Shown here: one piece after another, positions 28,675-38,090 of the stretch
Position numbering within the stretch: position 1 is the first letter of the stretch
Layout: each line of letters starts with the position of its first letter
DNA from: Helicobacter sp. MIT 05-5293
Lineage (GTDB): Bacteria; Campylobacterota; Campylobacteria; Campylobacterales; Helicobacteraceae
Length of the DNA stretch: 64,000 bases
Direction of reading: 5' to 3'
NCBI RefSeq assembly: GCF_000765665.2
Contig: NZ_JROZ02000002.1
Location: 1 to 64,000, forward strand
Translations under genes and position numbers: made by a program
The notes under the pieces: generated by a model
Databases searched by the model: none
Told to the model about the DNA's origin: nothing
What the model saw: only the letters and a program-made list of their open reading frames with translations

Positions 28675-29799
28675 ATGAGTGAATCAATATTGGTGCATAT
28701 TTGTTGTTCGGTTGATAGCCATTATTTTTTAAGCCAATTGCAATTAATGTATCCTGAAAAGAAATTCATCGGATATTTTTATAATCCTAATATTCACCCT
28801 CGACAAGAATATAATTTGAGATATTCTGATGTTCAAAGAAGTTGTCAAATGTTAAATATTCCTTTGATTGAAGGAGAATATGAATGTCAAGAATGGTTTG
28901 AATCTGTTAAAGGCTTGGAAGATGCTCCAGAAAAAGGTGAAAGATGTATTAAGTGTTTTGATACTAGACTAGAAAATACAGCAAAAGTTGCTCATAAAAT
29001 GCGTATCCCCTTATTTACCACTACTCTTTTAAGTAGCCCATTGAAAGATTCTGAAACTCTCTATAAAGAAGGAGACCAGATTGCAAAAAAATATGATTTG
29101 GATTTTCTCAAGGTTGATGTGAGAAGTAATGGAGGGACACAACGACAAAGTGAGCTTGCCAATAAAGATAAATTATATAAGCAAAATTATTGTGGCTGCA
29201 CATTTGCACTTAGTAAGCAAAGGGATTTGCACAATCAGTTAATCCTCGAAATGATGAGTAATATAGGAAAGCAAATAATGCCAGGAAGTAACGAGCAAAG
29301 ATTGGCAGTATTTCAAAAACGCACAGAGTGTGAGGCAAAAGGGATAAAGTATATTTTAAATAAATGTCCAAAGATTGTTTGGAGAAATATGAGAAGTTAT
29401 TGTGTAGATAATTCTCAAGTGATTGATTCGTATTTACTTGCTTTTTCTAAAAGTAAGCGTCTTGTCAAAACAGGATATATTGTTTGTATGGAGCGTGAAT
29501 TGCACTTGGATTCTGAAAGTATCAGAATCCAAGTGGGATATGCGAGCAAAGATGATAGTGTTTTTTTGGGATTGTCTGATGTTAATAAGATTCTAAAAAC
29601 TTCTTATCATAATGTGCGTGAAATGATGTTTAGTCCTCCAGAATATGAGAAGGAACTTGTCTTGCGTTCATTAATTTGCGGTGCGGATAGTATCAATCCC
29701 ATCATTATTATTGACAAGATAATTTTGTATAGTCTAAAAATTTTTATTGATGCACGATTTCAAGAGACAAGTGTATTTAATATAACAACAGATTCATAA
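28675..29799 (+). CDS. queH: Epoxyqueuosine reductase QueH
   Basis: 374 codons from ATG 28675, preceded by GGAGGTAAAA. The DUF208 core (about 1-195) has His-Ile-Cys-Cys at 8-11, a CIKCFDTR pair and YCGCTF, the cysteines that hold the Fe-S and metal centre. Reduces epoxyqueuosine to queuosine in tRNA without cobalamin. A C-terminal region of about 170 residues beyond the core has no motif I recognise; Campylobacterota QueH proteins are often this long. Confidence 0.88.
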   Translation: MSESILVHICCSVDSHYFLSQLQLMYPEKKFIGYFYNPNIHPRQEYNLRYSDVQRSCQMLNIPLIEGEYECQEWFESVKGLEDAPEKGERCIKCFDTRLENTAKVAHKMRIPLFTTTLLSSPLKDSETLYKEGDQIAKKYDLDFLKVDVRSNGGTQRQSELANKDKLYKQNYCGCTFALSKQRDLHNQLILEMMSNIGKQIMPGSNEQRLAVFQKRTECEAKGIKYILNKCPKIVWRNMRSYCVDNSQVIDSYLLAFSKSKRLVKTGYIVCMERELHLDSESIRIQVGYASKDDSVFLGLSDVNKILKTSYHNVREMMFSPPEYEKELVLRSLICGADSINPIIIIDKIILYSLKIFIDARFQETSVFNITTDS

Positions 29800-29808
29800 T
29801 ATTTTTGG

Positions 29809-29814
29809 TAGAAT
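29809..29814 (+). promoter_or_regulatory. Predicted -10 element upstream of fabZ
   Basis: TAGAAT with an upstream TGG, 28 bases before the fabZ ATG. One mismatch to TATAAT. Confidence 0.4.
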
Positions 29815-29842
29815 AGAGAATAAAATTGTAAGGAGTTTAGAA

Positions 29843-30298
29843 ATGATGAAGGTGGAGAAAATTAGGCAGATATTACCCCATCGTTATCCATTGTTGTTGG
29901 TTGATCGGGTAACTCAACTTATTCCACAACAAAGCATTGAAGCTTATAAAAATATCACAATCAATGAAGAAATTTTCTTAGGACATTTTCCCGGAAAACC
30001 TATTTATCCGGGTGTTATGCAGATTGAGGGAATGGCTCAAGCAGGAGGTATTTTAGCTTTTGTGAGTATGTTTGGTGATGATACAGAACAAGCAAAAAAT
30101 AAAATTGTTTATTTTATGACAATTGATAATACAAAATTTCGAGTACCTGTGATACCCGGCGATAAATTAATTTATCGTTTAAATGTTATAAAGCATAAGG
30201 GTAACATTTGGCATTTGGGAGCTGAAGCTTATGTAGAAGATAAGTTAGTTTCTCAAGCAGAGCTTAAGGCAATGATTGCTGATGCTGAAGATTCTTAA
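29843..30298 (+). CDS. fabZ: 3-hydroxyacyl-ACP dehydratase FabZ
   Basis: 151 residues, a hotdog fold. Catalytic His in LGHFPGKPIYPGVMQIE (about 48-64) and N-terminal LPHRYPLLLVDRV. Removes water in each round of fatty-acid elongation. Starts at adjacent ATGs after AAGGAGTTTAGAA. First gene of the run fabZ-lpxA-clpX-mreB-mreC, with lpxA 11 bases downstream. Confidence 0.97.
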   Translation: MMKVEKIRQILPHRYPLLLVDRVTQLIPQQSIEAYKNITINEEIFLGHFPGKPIYPGVMQIEGMAQAGGILAFVSMFGDDTEQAKNKIVYFMTIDNTKFRVPVIPGDKLIYRLNVIKHKGNIWHLGAEAYVEDKLVSQAELKAMIADAEDS

Positions 30299-30309
30299 AG
30301 GAAGTGAGA

Positions 30310-31101
30310 ATGGGTGAAAATATTGCAAAAACTGCTGTTATTAGGTCAGGAGCAAAAATCGGTCGCAATGTTCAAATAGGTGAATTTTGTATTATTGATG
30401 AGAATGTAGAAATAGGCGATGATTGTATTATTGGTCATCATGCTTATATTACAGGTCATACCAAGATTGGTAATCGCAATAAAATTTTTAGTGGTGCTGC
30501 GGTAGGTGTACCCCCACAAGATTTAAAGTATGCTGGGGAAAAAACAGAGCTTATTATTGGAGATGATAATTTGATTCGGGAATTTACCACACTTAATCCC
30601 GGAACAGAAGGGGGAGGAGGACGAACGATTATAGGTAATCATAATCTTTTAATGGCATATGTACATATTGCGCATGATTGTATCATAGGAAATCATTGTA
30701 TTCTTGCAAATAATGCTACATTGGGTGGTCATGTAGAAATAGGTGATCATGTCAATGTCGGAGGTATGACACCTATTCATCAGTTTGTCAAGGTTGGAAA
30801 TGGGTGCATGGTCGCTGGTGCTTCTGCTCTTACCCAAGATTTGCCCCCTTATTGTTTGGCTGAAGGCAATCGCGCACATATCAGAGGATTAAACAAGCAT
30901 CGTATGAGAAAACTATTCTCTCGTGATGAGATTGATGAAATTAGTAAATTATACAAGATTTTATTTTCCCGCACTGCTCCTATTAGAGAGCTTGCTGAAA
31001 ATCAGCTTGCACAGAATCCTTCTATTCATACACAATATATTTGTGATTTTATTCTTAAAAGCACAAGAGGCATACCTCTCAAAGGAGTTCAAGGTGAGTA
31101 A
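30310..31101 (+). CDS. lpxA: UDP-N-acetylglucosamine acyltransferase LpxA
   Basis: 263 codons from ATG 30310 (AAGGAAGTGAGA before it; a GTG six bases upstream is too close to the site). Left-handed beta helix of hexapeptide repeats (for example [20 protein letters not shown]), catalytic His in AYVHIAHDC, and C-terminal helices. First step of lipid A synthesis. Overlaps clpX by 8 bases. Confidence 0.97.
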   Translation: MGENIAKTAVIRSGAKIGRNVQIGEFCIIDENVEIGDDCIIGHHAYITGHTKIGNRNKIFSGAAVGVPPQDLKYAGEKTELIIGDDNLIREFTTLNPGTEGGGGRTIIGNHNLLMAYVHIAHDCIIGNHCILANNATLGGHVEIGDHVNVGGMTPIHQFVKVGNGCMVAGASALTQDLPPYCLAEGNRAHIRGLNKHRMRKLFSRDEIDEISKLYKILFSRTAPIRELAENQLAQNPSIHTQYICDFILKSTRGIPLKGVQGE

Positions 31102-32368
31102 AAAACAACAATGCAGTTTTTGTGAAGCAGAAGGAAGCACAAGAAATCCACTTATTGCTGCAAAAGATTCAAATCCGTATGGTATTTATATATGTAAAAA
31201 TTGCATTATAACTTCTTATAATGTTCTTAATGGATTTTTTGATGAAAAACATTCTTCAGATAGTGAATCTAATGATATTCAAATGTTTGATGTCCCTTCT
31301 CCAAAAGAGCTTAAAACAAGGCTTGATGAATATGTCATTGGACAAGAAGAGGCAAAACGTGTCTTTTCGGTTGCTGTTTATAATCATTACAAGCGTATTG
31401 CTAAAAATGAAAAATTGCTTAGCCCCTCACTTAGAGCTGTTGAATTATCCAAGTCTAATATTTTACTTATTGGTCCTACGGGTAGTGGTAAAACACTGAT
31501 GGCACAAACACTTGCAAAATTTTTGGATATTCCGATTGCTATTTCTGATGCGACAAGTTTAACAGAAGCAGGTTATGTCGGAGAAGATGTTGAAAATATT
31601 TTAACAAGATTATTGCAGGCGGCTGATGGAGATGTCAAAAAAGCCGAAAAGGGTATTGTTTTTATTGATGAGATTGATAAAATATCACGACTTTCTGAAA
31701 ATCGCTCTATAACGCGTGATGTCTCCGGGGAAGGTGTGCAACAAGCTTTGTTAAAAATTATTGAAGGAAGCGTTGTCAATATTCCTCCAAAAGGGGGTAG
31801 AAAACACCCCAACCAAGACTTTATCCAAATAGATACGAGTAATATTTTATTTGTGTGTGGTGGGGCTTTTGATGGCTTGAGCGATATTATCAAAAGACGC
31901 TTGGGCGGAAATGTATTGGGATTCCATGGCAAGAAAAAGGGTAAAAGTGAAGAAGATTCGTTGCTTGAATTCGTAGAACCTGATGATTTAATCAATTATG
32001 GTTTGATTCCAGAACTTATTGGAAGATTGCATATGATAACCGTGCTCCACCCAATTACAAAAGAAGCAATGATTGAGATTCTGACTAAGCCTAAAAACGC
32101 CCTCATTAAACAATATCAGAAAATTTTTGAGCTTGATGGAGCGGTATTAAAGTTTGAAAAAACTGCAATTGATGCCATTGCAGAATTGGCTATTGCTAGA
32201 AAGACAGGAGCGCGTGGCTTAAGGGCAATCTTGGAAGAAGCAATGATTGACTTGATGTATGATTTACCTGAATTAGAGGGTTATGAAATCACTTTATCCA
32301 AAGAATGTATTTTAGAAAAGCAAAGCCCAATTCTTGTGAAGAAGACAAATATCCCTAAAAGAGCTTAA
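31094..32368 (+). CDS. clpX: ATP-dependent Clp protease ATP-binding subunit ClpX
   Basis: 424 codons from GTG 31094, the same length as E. coli ClpX. This start gives the N-terminal zinc-binding domain (CSFC near 7-10, CKNC near 36-39). Walker A GPTGSGKT, Walker B VFIDEIDK, and pore loop GYVGED follow. Unfolds substrates for ClpP. The ORF is open further upstream, but only as a shadow of lpxA. Confidence 0.95.
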   Translation: MSKKQQCSFCEAEGSTRNPLIAAKDSNPYGIYICKNCIITSYNVLNGFFDEKHSSDSESNDIQMFDVPSPKELKTRLDEYVIGQEEAKRVFSVAVYNHYKRIAKNEKLLSPSLRAVELSKSNILLIGPTGSGKTLMAQTLAKFLDIPIAISDATSLTEAGYVGEDVENILTRLLQAADGDVKKAEKGIVFIDEIDKISRLSENRSITRDVSGEGVQQALLKIIEGSVVNIPPKGGRKHPNQDFIQIDTSNILFVCGGAFDGLSDIIKRRLGGNVLGFHGKKKGKSEEDSLLEFVEPDDLINYGLIPELIGRLHMITVLHPITKEAMIEILTKPKNALIKQYQKIFELDGAVLKFEKTAIDAIAELAIARKTGARGLRAILEEAMIDLMYDLPELEGYEITLSKECILEKQSPILVKKTNIPKRA

Positions 32369-32408
32369 ACTTAATATAAAATAAAAGGTTTAACAAAGGA
32401 TTAGAATG

Positions 32409-32414
32409 TATAAT
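32409..32414 (+). promoter_or_regulatory. Predicted -10 element upstream of mreB
   Basis: Perfect TATAAT with an upstream TG, 42 bases before the mreB ATG and after the clpX stop. Suggests mreB-mreC and the downstream glycosyltransferase can be transcribed separately from clpX. Confidence 0.5.
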
Positions 32415-32455
32415 TGCACGATAAGTTTTGGATTTATAAAATTTAAGGAGCTTTC

Positions 32456-33493
32456 ATGCTGATGATGGATAGACTTATTGGAACATTTTCCAAAGATATT
32501 GCAATCGACTTAGGGACAGCAAATACTTTGGTTCTGGTCAAAGGAGAAGGTATCATCATCAATGAGCCTTCCGTTGTAGCTGTGCAGGCAGATCGATTTA
32601 GCACAGGCAAGATTCTTGCTGTGGGCAAAGAAGCAAAAGATATGCTTGGTAAAACACCAGATGGCATACAAGCGATTCGCCCGATGAAAGATGGTGTGAT
32701 TGCAGATTTCGATATGACTGAAAAGATGATACGTTATTTTATCGAAAAAGCACACAAACGCAAATCATTGATACGACCGCGTATTATGGTGTGTGTCCCT
32801 TATGGGCTTACGGGTGTAGAAAAAAAAGCTGTCAAAGAATCTGCAATGAGTGCAGGAGCGCGAGAAGTATTTTTGATAGAAGAGCCCATGGCAGCAGCCA
32901 TTGGTGCTGGATTACAGATTCAAGAATCAAAAGGCAATTTGGTGATAGATATTGGCGGTGGGACAACGGAGATTGGTGTTATTTCTCTAGGAGGTTTGGT
33001 TATCAGTAAGAGTATCAAGGTTGCTGGAGATAAGCTTGATGTGGCGATTATGGATTATGTGCGTAAAAAATTCAACCTTCTTATTGGTGAGCGCACAGGC
33101 GAAGATATTAAAATTGAGATTGGTTCAGCATCTCCTATGGAAAAACCTCTTGTTATGCAAGTAAGAGGGCGAGATCAGGTTAGTGGTTTGCTTAACACCA
33201 TTGAGCTGACAAGTGAAGATGTAAGAGAGGCAATGAAAGATCAGTTAAGGGAAATCAGCAATGCTCTCAAAAGCGTTTTAGAATCTATGCCCCCTGATTT
33301 GGCAGGAGATATTGTAGAGAATGGCATAGTGCTAACAGGTGGAGGTGCGTTGATTCGAGGGCTTGATAAGCATTTGTCTGATATTGTCAGACTTCCTGTT
33401 TATGTCGGCGATGAGCCGTTGTTGTGTGTAGCAAAGGGGACAGGAAAGGCAATGGAAGATTTGGATTTACTTGATCAACTTGCATTTGATTAA
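32456..33493 (+). CDS. mreB: Rod-shape determining actin homologue MreB
   Basis: 345 residues. Actin-fold motifs: phosphate-1 IAIDLGTANTLV near 15-26, phosphate-2 VIDIGGGTTEIGV near 160-172, and adenosine motif GIVLTGGGALI near 285. Start ATG follows AAGGAGCTTTC; two further ATGs lie in the first four codons. Guides peptidoglycan synthesis along the cell; mreC follows after 22 bases. Confidence 0.97.
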   Translation: MLMMDRLIGTFSKDIAIDLGTANTLVLVKGEGIIINEPSVVAVQADRFSTGKILAVGKEAKDMLGKTPDGIQAIRPMKDGVIADFDMTEKMIRYFIEKAHKRKSLIRPRIMVCVPYGLTGVEKKAVKESAMSAGAREVFLIEEPMAAAIGAGLQIQESKGNLVIDIGGGTTEIGVISLGGLVISKSIKVAGDKLDVAIMDYVRKKFNLLIGERTGEDIKIEIGSASPMEKPLVMQVRGRDQVSGLLNTIELTSEDVREAMKDQLREISNALKSVLESMPPDLAGDIVENGIVLTGGGALIRGLDKHLSDIVRLPVYVGDEPLLCVAKGTGKAMEDLDLLDQLAFD

Positions 33494-33515
33494 TAATAAA
33501 CTAAGCTAAATCATT

Positions 33516-34379
33516 ATGCGATATAAGATTCTTGTATTTGGGATTATCTTTTTTATCTGCATTATTGTTTTGATGGAGGCAGACAGATCAATCGCAAGTA
33601 AAATCTTGGGAGTAAGTGATCATATTAAACTTTTTTTTCTTAATACAAAAGACAATATCACAAACACTTACGATAAGCATTTTAATCAAGCAAAAACTAT
33701 TGAAGAACTTCGATTAAAAACAAGCGACTACGATAAGCTTGTCTTGGAGGTCGAAGAACTCAAAAACAATCTAAGCAAATTTCAGAATCTTGTTGGCAAG
33801 AGAGATGTAACGCAAATATCTCCAGAAATCCACCTCGCACGCATTATTTCGTATGCAGGTTTGGGAGAACGCACGAAAGTTTGGTTAGACACAGACTTAA
33901 GACAATATCGTGATTATCGCCTTGATGGGCTTGAAGATAGAATCTTTGGTATTGTAAAAGACAATATGGCATTGGGTATTGCTGTCGTTAAAGATGGTCG
34001 TGTCGAGGGATTCTTGAATGGTGATGAAAAATGTAATTATGATGTCTATATTGGCAACAATAGAGCAATGGGCATCGTTTCAGGTATGCGTAATGACAGA
34101 ATATTAGTAAATTTTATCCCCGATTGGATTGAGATTCGTAAAGGAGATAAAGTCTTTACAAGCGGGCTTGATGGGATATTTTTGGAAAATATCCCTGTGG
34201 GTGTGGTAGAAGATGTTCGAGAAGATTATGGCTATTTGAGTGTTGATGTGAAGCCATTTGTGCAAATGGATTCGCTTTCTTATGTATGGCTTATTGATAG
34301 GGAGCAGCCTAAGATGATATTGCAATATGATGAAATTGAGGGCGATGTAGGTGATGAGGAATTGATACAAAGTTTTTAG
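33516..34379 (+). CDS. mreC: Rod-shape determining protein MreC
   Basis: 287 residues. One N-terminal membrane helix (about 5-20), a coiled coil at about 55-85 and a periplasmic double beta-barrel region. Links cytoplasmic MreB to wall enzymes. No mreD is visible downstream. The glycosyltransferase begins 1 base after the mreC stop, so it is translated from the same message. Confidence 0.92.
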   Translation: MRYKILVFGIIFFICIIVLMEADRSIASKILGVSDHIKLFFLNTKDNITNTYDKHFNQAKTIEELRLKTSDYDKLVLEVEELKNNLSKFQNLVGKRDVTQISPEIHLARIISYAGLGERTKVWLDTDLRQYRDYRLDGLEDRIFGIVKDNMALGIAVVKDGRVEGFLNGDEKCNYDVYIGNNRAMGIVSGMRNDRILVNFIPDWIEIRKGDKVFTSGLDGIFLENIPVGVVEDVREDYGYLSVDVKPFVQMDSLSYVWLIDREQPKMILQYDEIEGDVGDEELIQSF

Positions 34380-34380
34380 A

Positions 34381-36585
34381 ATGAAACAACACAACAATCC
34401 ATCACCACAAGAATCTCACTCTTCTGTCCAACAAAAAGCTCAAAATATTTTGCATTATTTGCAGTGTTTAGCTTTAAATCTTAGCACCATTTCTTCAAAG
34501 CCCCAACTTGATGCCACTATTAAAGAATTTCAATGCTTGCACCATAAAGATTTTGAATCTGCTCTCTATCTTGATACCGAAGATTTAGCTCTATATAATG
34601 CGCTTTTATTGCAAATCACGCAGGGTTTGAGAGACAAAATTTTTGAAGTTTTAATGCAAGGGCATATTTGCGCTGTCGAATATTTAAATCTTTATATGCT
34701 TTTCGCTGCTACCCCTCATTTAAAAGCCGATGAGCGTTTTGAAGTGTTTATCCAAATGGCTCAAAATGCTTTGTTTGGGGAAGGTGCAAGCGATGTAGAG
34801 AATGCAATGCTTTTAGAGCTTTTGATTCTTTCTAAGATTCTCTCTTATCCTCATGAAATGCTCCAAAAGGTATTAAAAGAATATATCGGACTTATTTCGC
34901 TTTTGGATATTAATCTCCCAAGCTCTCTTGCTCATTCTCAATTCATTGTCGAACGTTTTGAGGCACTAGGTGTGAGTATGGAATTATTTTTAGAATCTGT
35001 CCGTTTTACCCTACAAGAAGAATATTATTTTGCCCTTACACCGATGAGAAGGCGAAGCGTGCTTAATTGGCAGCTACATTGTTTTTGGAATGTTTCACAT
35101 TTTTTTAATCACCCCTCTTGGCTCACGCTTTATGCGCTGTGGAAGCATTTGTTTTATACGCTTTTAGACAAAAGCTACGAACTGCAATATCTTGATGAAG
35201 CGATGTATCTACAATTTTTTATGTATCATATGTGTGGCAATAACTATCACCATCAAGCCCAATGGAGAGTTTTTTGTGATGAGATTGACAGAGTGGGTGC
35301 GAGTTATTATGAAAAATTTGCTAAAACACAAGGCATTTATCATCGTTTTGAATCTTCGCCTTCACGCAAAGCAAAAAAGCGTATAGGTATTTTACGCGAT
35401 CGTTTAGTGGCAAATTCTCCCTACAAGGTCGAATATAGTCTTTTAAAAAACCTACTCCACGATGAAGAATTTTCTCAAGAATATGAGGTCAGAATCTACA
35501 CAATGAAGCTTCTTGAGAAAAGTGATGATGATCCTGTAGTGATCAAATATTATCAAGATTTAGGGGTAAGCATTGTTGATGTTGTTTCACATTTGAATCT
35601 GCAAGGATTCTATAATTCGCATTTGCAAAAAGCCTTAGCCATTAAGGAGGCGATCCACAAAGATTGTATTGATATTTTAATCAGCCCCAATAATGGCTAT
35701 GGTATCAGTGATTTTATTTTGGCATCACGTAGCGCAAAAGTGCAGATTTATTATTCTCATGGCAATTTTGTCTATGACATTCCTCAAATTGATGCGAGAA
35801 TCACGCATATTTGTCAAAATAAACTGAAATTGACTTGCGAGGGGTATGAATTTTTAGGAGTGCCTGTTAAGATGGACGATAGATTCTATAATCCCCCTGT
35901 GCCTTTAGAATTTATCAAAACCCATCGTGCAAAATTTCCTGATGAGATGAAAATCGTTGGCACAATCGGTCGCCTTACAAAACTTGATTCTTTAGAATAT
36001 TGGCAATGTGTGGTAAAGATTATGCAAGCTTATCCTCAAAGCATTTATTTAGCGTGTGGCAATGGCAATGTGCGCACCATTGAAGAAAAAATCACACAAT
36101 GTTTTGAAGATTCTCAACAAGCTTATATTTTTTTGAAGAGAATTTATTTTGCTGGTTATGTGGATAGTGCTATTTATGGACATTTGATTGATGTGTGGCT
36201 TGATAGTTTCCCCTTAGAGCAAGGAGAATCTCGCATTGAATACACTGCTAAGGGCGGGATTGATCTCGTGATGAGTAAAGAAAGCCAAGATGAGCGAGAG
36301 AAGAGAATCGCATCGTGGCTAGAGCAATGGTATCATAATGATCAAACAACAAAGCAAGAGTTTTATAGTCTTGTTACGCAAGAACAGCTGTCTTTAGTAG
36401 CGTTTTCTCTGGAAGATTATGTCAGTAAAGCTATCAATTTGCTGCGCCTTTCGCCTGATGATTTATCGCGTTTAAAGCACATAAGGGCGCGTATCAAGAG
36501 TATTTTTGATCAATACAGAAGTGAGCTAGGCGTGAATGCTTTTAAACAGATCCTTAAAGATTTTGATAATGTGGATAAAGAATAA
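34381..36585 (+). CDS. Large glycosyltransferase, GT41/HMW1C-like (GT-B fold)
   Basis: 734 residues. The N-terminal 320 residues are helical without a clear repeat. A GT-B catalytic half starts near 335 (KAKKRIGILRDRL) and includes ISPNNGYGISDFI, YYSHGNFVYDIP, VGTIGRLTKLDSLEYW and FPLEQGESRIEYTAKGG, resembling the UDP-sugar-binding half of SPINDLY/HMW1C-type cytoplasmic transferases. The assignment to GT41 is by recognition, not by search. Possible substrates are adhesins or other proteins; no target is visible nearby. Starts 1 base after mreC. Confidence 0.6.
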   Translation: MKQHNNPSPQESHSSVQQKAQNILHYLQCLALNLSTISSKPQLDATIKEFQCLHHKDFESALYLDTEDLALYNALLLQITQGLRDKIFEVLMQGHICAVEYLNLYMLFAATPHLKADERFEVFIQMAQNALFGEGASDVENAMLLELLILSKILSYPHEMLQKVLKEYIGLISLLDINLPSSLAHSQFIVERFEALGVSMELFLESVRFTLQEEYYFALTPMRRRSVLNWQLHCFWNVSHFFNHPSWLTLYALWKHLFYTLLDKSYELQYLDEAMYLQFFMYHMCGNNYHHQAQWRVFCDEIDRVGASYYEKFAKTQGIYHRFESSPSRKAKKRIGILRDRLVANSPYKVEYSLLKNLLHDEEFSQEYEVRIYTMKLLEKSDDDPVVIKYYQDLGVSIVDVVSHLNLQGFYNSHLQKALAIKEAIHKDCIDILISPNNGYGISDFILASRSAKVQIYYSHGNFVYDIPQIDARITHICQNKLKLTCEGYEFLGVPVKMDDRFYNPPVPLEFIKTHRAKFPDEMKIVGTIGRLTKLDSLEYWQCVVKIMQAYPQSIYLACGNGNVRTIEEKITQCFEDSQQAYIFLKRIYFAGYVDSAIYGHLIDVWLDSFPLEQGESRIEYTAKGGIDLVMSKESQDEREKRIASWLEQWYHNDQTTKQEFYSLVTQEQLSLVAFSLEDYVSKAINLLRLSPDDLSRLKHIRARIKSIFDQYRSELGVNAFKQILKDFDNVDKE

Positions 36586-36692
36586 TGAATAGTTTTACCC
36601 TAAAACATTCAAAAAGGGTTCTAAAATCAATCAAATGATTTCTAAGGTTATAAACTACCAATTAACATTAAAAAGCTTTAAAAGGGCATTAA

Positions 36693-37883
36693 ATGAGTTC
36701 TAAAAGCATATTAGTTCTCGCTGCCGCAAATATCGCAACTTGTCCTCGCGCAATGGCAATGATAGAGATTCTGAAATCTCACTATGCAGTAAGCTGTATG
36801 GGGATTGATAGTGATGATGGCACACAAATGCTTCCCCCCCCCCAGCAGAGAATCCCAACCTTTAGCTATCCTGCTTACCAAAAACGCAATACTTTTCAAG
36901 AATTATGTTTGTGGGGTAATGTGGCTTTAAGACGTTGGCAGAGACTTAGTCTTATTACCAATCGCTTGAAAATTGTCGAGCATCTCAAGTCGCATTTTTA
37001 TGATTGTGTGATTTGTCATGATTTATTGTTGTTACCTGTTTTGTATAAAGGGCTTGAGGAAAGTAGGCGTTTGGATTTGACAAAAGTCTTTTTTGATGCA
37101 AGAGAATTTTATCCTTTGCAAAATACAAGTTCTTTGCGATGGAGACTACTCTTTAAGGCTTTTAACGAATCGCTAGTGCGTGATTTTGCTTCCCGTGCTG
37201 ATATGATGGTAAGCGTCTCGCCGACATTTTGCGAATTATACAAGCGTCAGTTTGGCTTAAATGTGCATCTTTTAATGAGCTTGCCTCCCTACTATGCACT
37301 TATGCCCAAACCTACAAATGGGAACAAAATCAAGATTCTCTATCATGGCGCACTCAATCAGAATCGCGGGATAGATGAGCTAATAGAGATTTGCAAGTAT
37401 CTTGATGCGCGTTTTAGTATTGATTTTATTTTCACAGGCGGAGAGAAAGCCTATCGCGACAAGATAGAATCTAAAATTAAACGCTATATGGCGCAAGGCA
37501 AACAAGTGAGAATCTTGCCTCCTGTGAGTTTGAGAGAAATCGTGCTAATGGGCAATGCTTATGATATAGGCTTAATTTACATTCCTCCGCACAATCACAA
37601 TCTCCTTGCTACTTTGCCCAATAAGTTTTTTGAATATATACAATCACGACTAGCTCTTTGTTTCCCCCCAATCCCTTCATTGATACCTTTTGTCGAAAAA
37701 TATCAAATGGCAGTTGTGGCGGAAAATTTTAGTATCAAATCACTCGCCCTTGCTTTGGCATCTTTAGATGTTTCACAGATTGATAAAATGAAAGAATCCT
37801 CACATAAGGCATCTTTAGAGCTTCAGCGTGAAAAAAATGAAGAGAAGATTCTGACAATGATAAAAGATTTGCTACAAGAATAA
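36693..37883 (+). CDS. Glycosyltransferase (GT4-like), candidate phase-variable
   Basis: 396 residues. GT-B type: N-terminal acceptor half to about 205 and C-terminal donor half with ILYHGALNQNRGIDELIE near 215 and the ExFEY-like NKFFEYIQSRLA near 318. No membrane segment. A C10 tract at codons 47-51 (Leu-Pro-Pro-Pro-Gln) keeps the frame ON as written. Likely surface polysaccharide, lipooligosaccharide or glycoprotein synthesis, but the acceptor is unknown. It lies 107 bases after the larger glycosyltransferase. Confidence 0.85.
   Translation: MSSKSILVLAAANIATCPRAMAMIEILKSHYAVSCMGIDSDDGTQMLPPPQQRIPTFSYPAYQKRNTFQELCLWGNVALRRWQRLSLITNRLKIVEHLKSHFYDCVICHDLLLLPVLYKGLEESRRLDLTKVFFDAREFYPLQNTSSLRWRLLFKAFNESLVRDFASRADMMVSVSPTFCELYKRQFGLNVHLLMSLPPYYALMPKPTNGNKIKILYHGALNQNRGIDELIEICKYLDARFSIDFIFTGGEKAYRDKIESKIKRYMAQGKQVRILPPVSLREIVLMGNAYDIGLIYIPPHNHNLLATLPNKFFEYIQSRLALCFPPIPSLIPFVEKYQMAVVAENFSIKSLALALASLDVSQIDKMKESSHKASLELQREKNEEKILTMIKDLLQE
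36834..36843 (+). repeat. C10 homopolymer in glycosyltransferase gene (candidate phase-variation tract)
   Basis: Ten C in the coding strand. One extra C brings TAG into frame eight codons after the tract; one fewer brings TAA into frame about 30 codons on. Either way the product is cut to fewer than about 90 residues. Confidence 0.8.
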
Positions 37884-38057
37884 ATCTTTTTATATCCCTG
37901 TTCCTTGTAAATGATGTATTCTGTTATAGTATTTTGATTGTCTCATTGTTTCAAGATATGAACAGAATCTCTTAAAACATATCAAAAGCAACAAGGTAAA
38001 ATGGCATTTTGGGATTTGATTTTTATGTGCAGTATCAATAATTGAACGATTTTTTGA

Positions 38058-38063
38058 TAAAAT
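38058..38063 (+). promoter_or_regulatory. Predicted -10 element upstream of ileS
   Basis: TAAAAT preceded by TTGA, 27 bases before the ileS ATG. Weak support without a matching -35. Confidence 0.35.
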
Positions 38064-38090
38064 GCGACATAATTTTTGCGCTAAAGGGAT

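Noticed and set aside
31573-31995. 140-codon ORF antisense to clpX
   Set aside because: Ser/Pro-rich shadow of a strongly conserved AAA+ gene; no ribosome site.
37660-37670. C6 run in the glycosyltransferase gene considered as a second slip tract
   Set aside because: Six bases is too short to be notably unstable compared with the C10 tract.
38001-38045. 14-codon ORF with a ribosome site upstream of ileS, considered as an isoleucine leader peptide
   Set aside because: Only two Ile codons, not adjacent, and no attenuator hairpin follows it before ileS.
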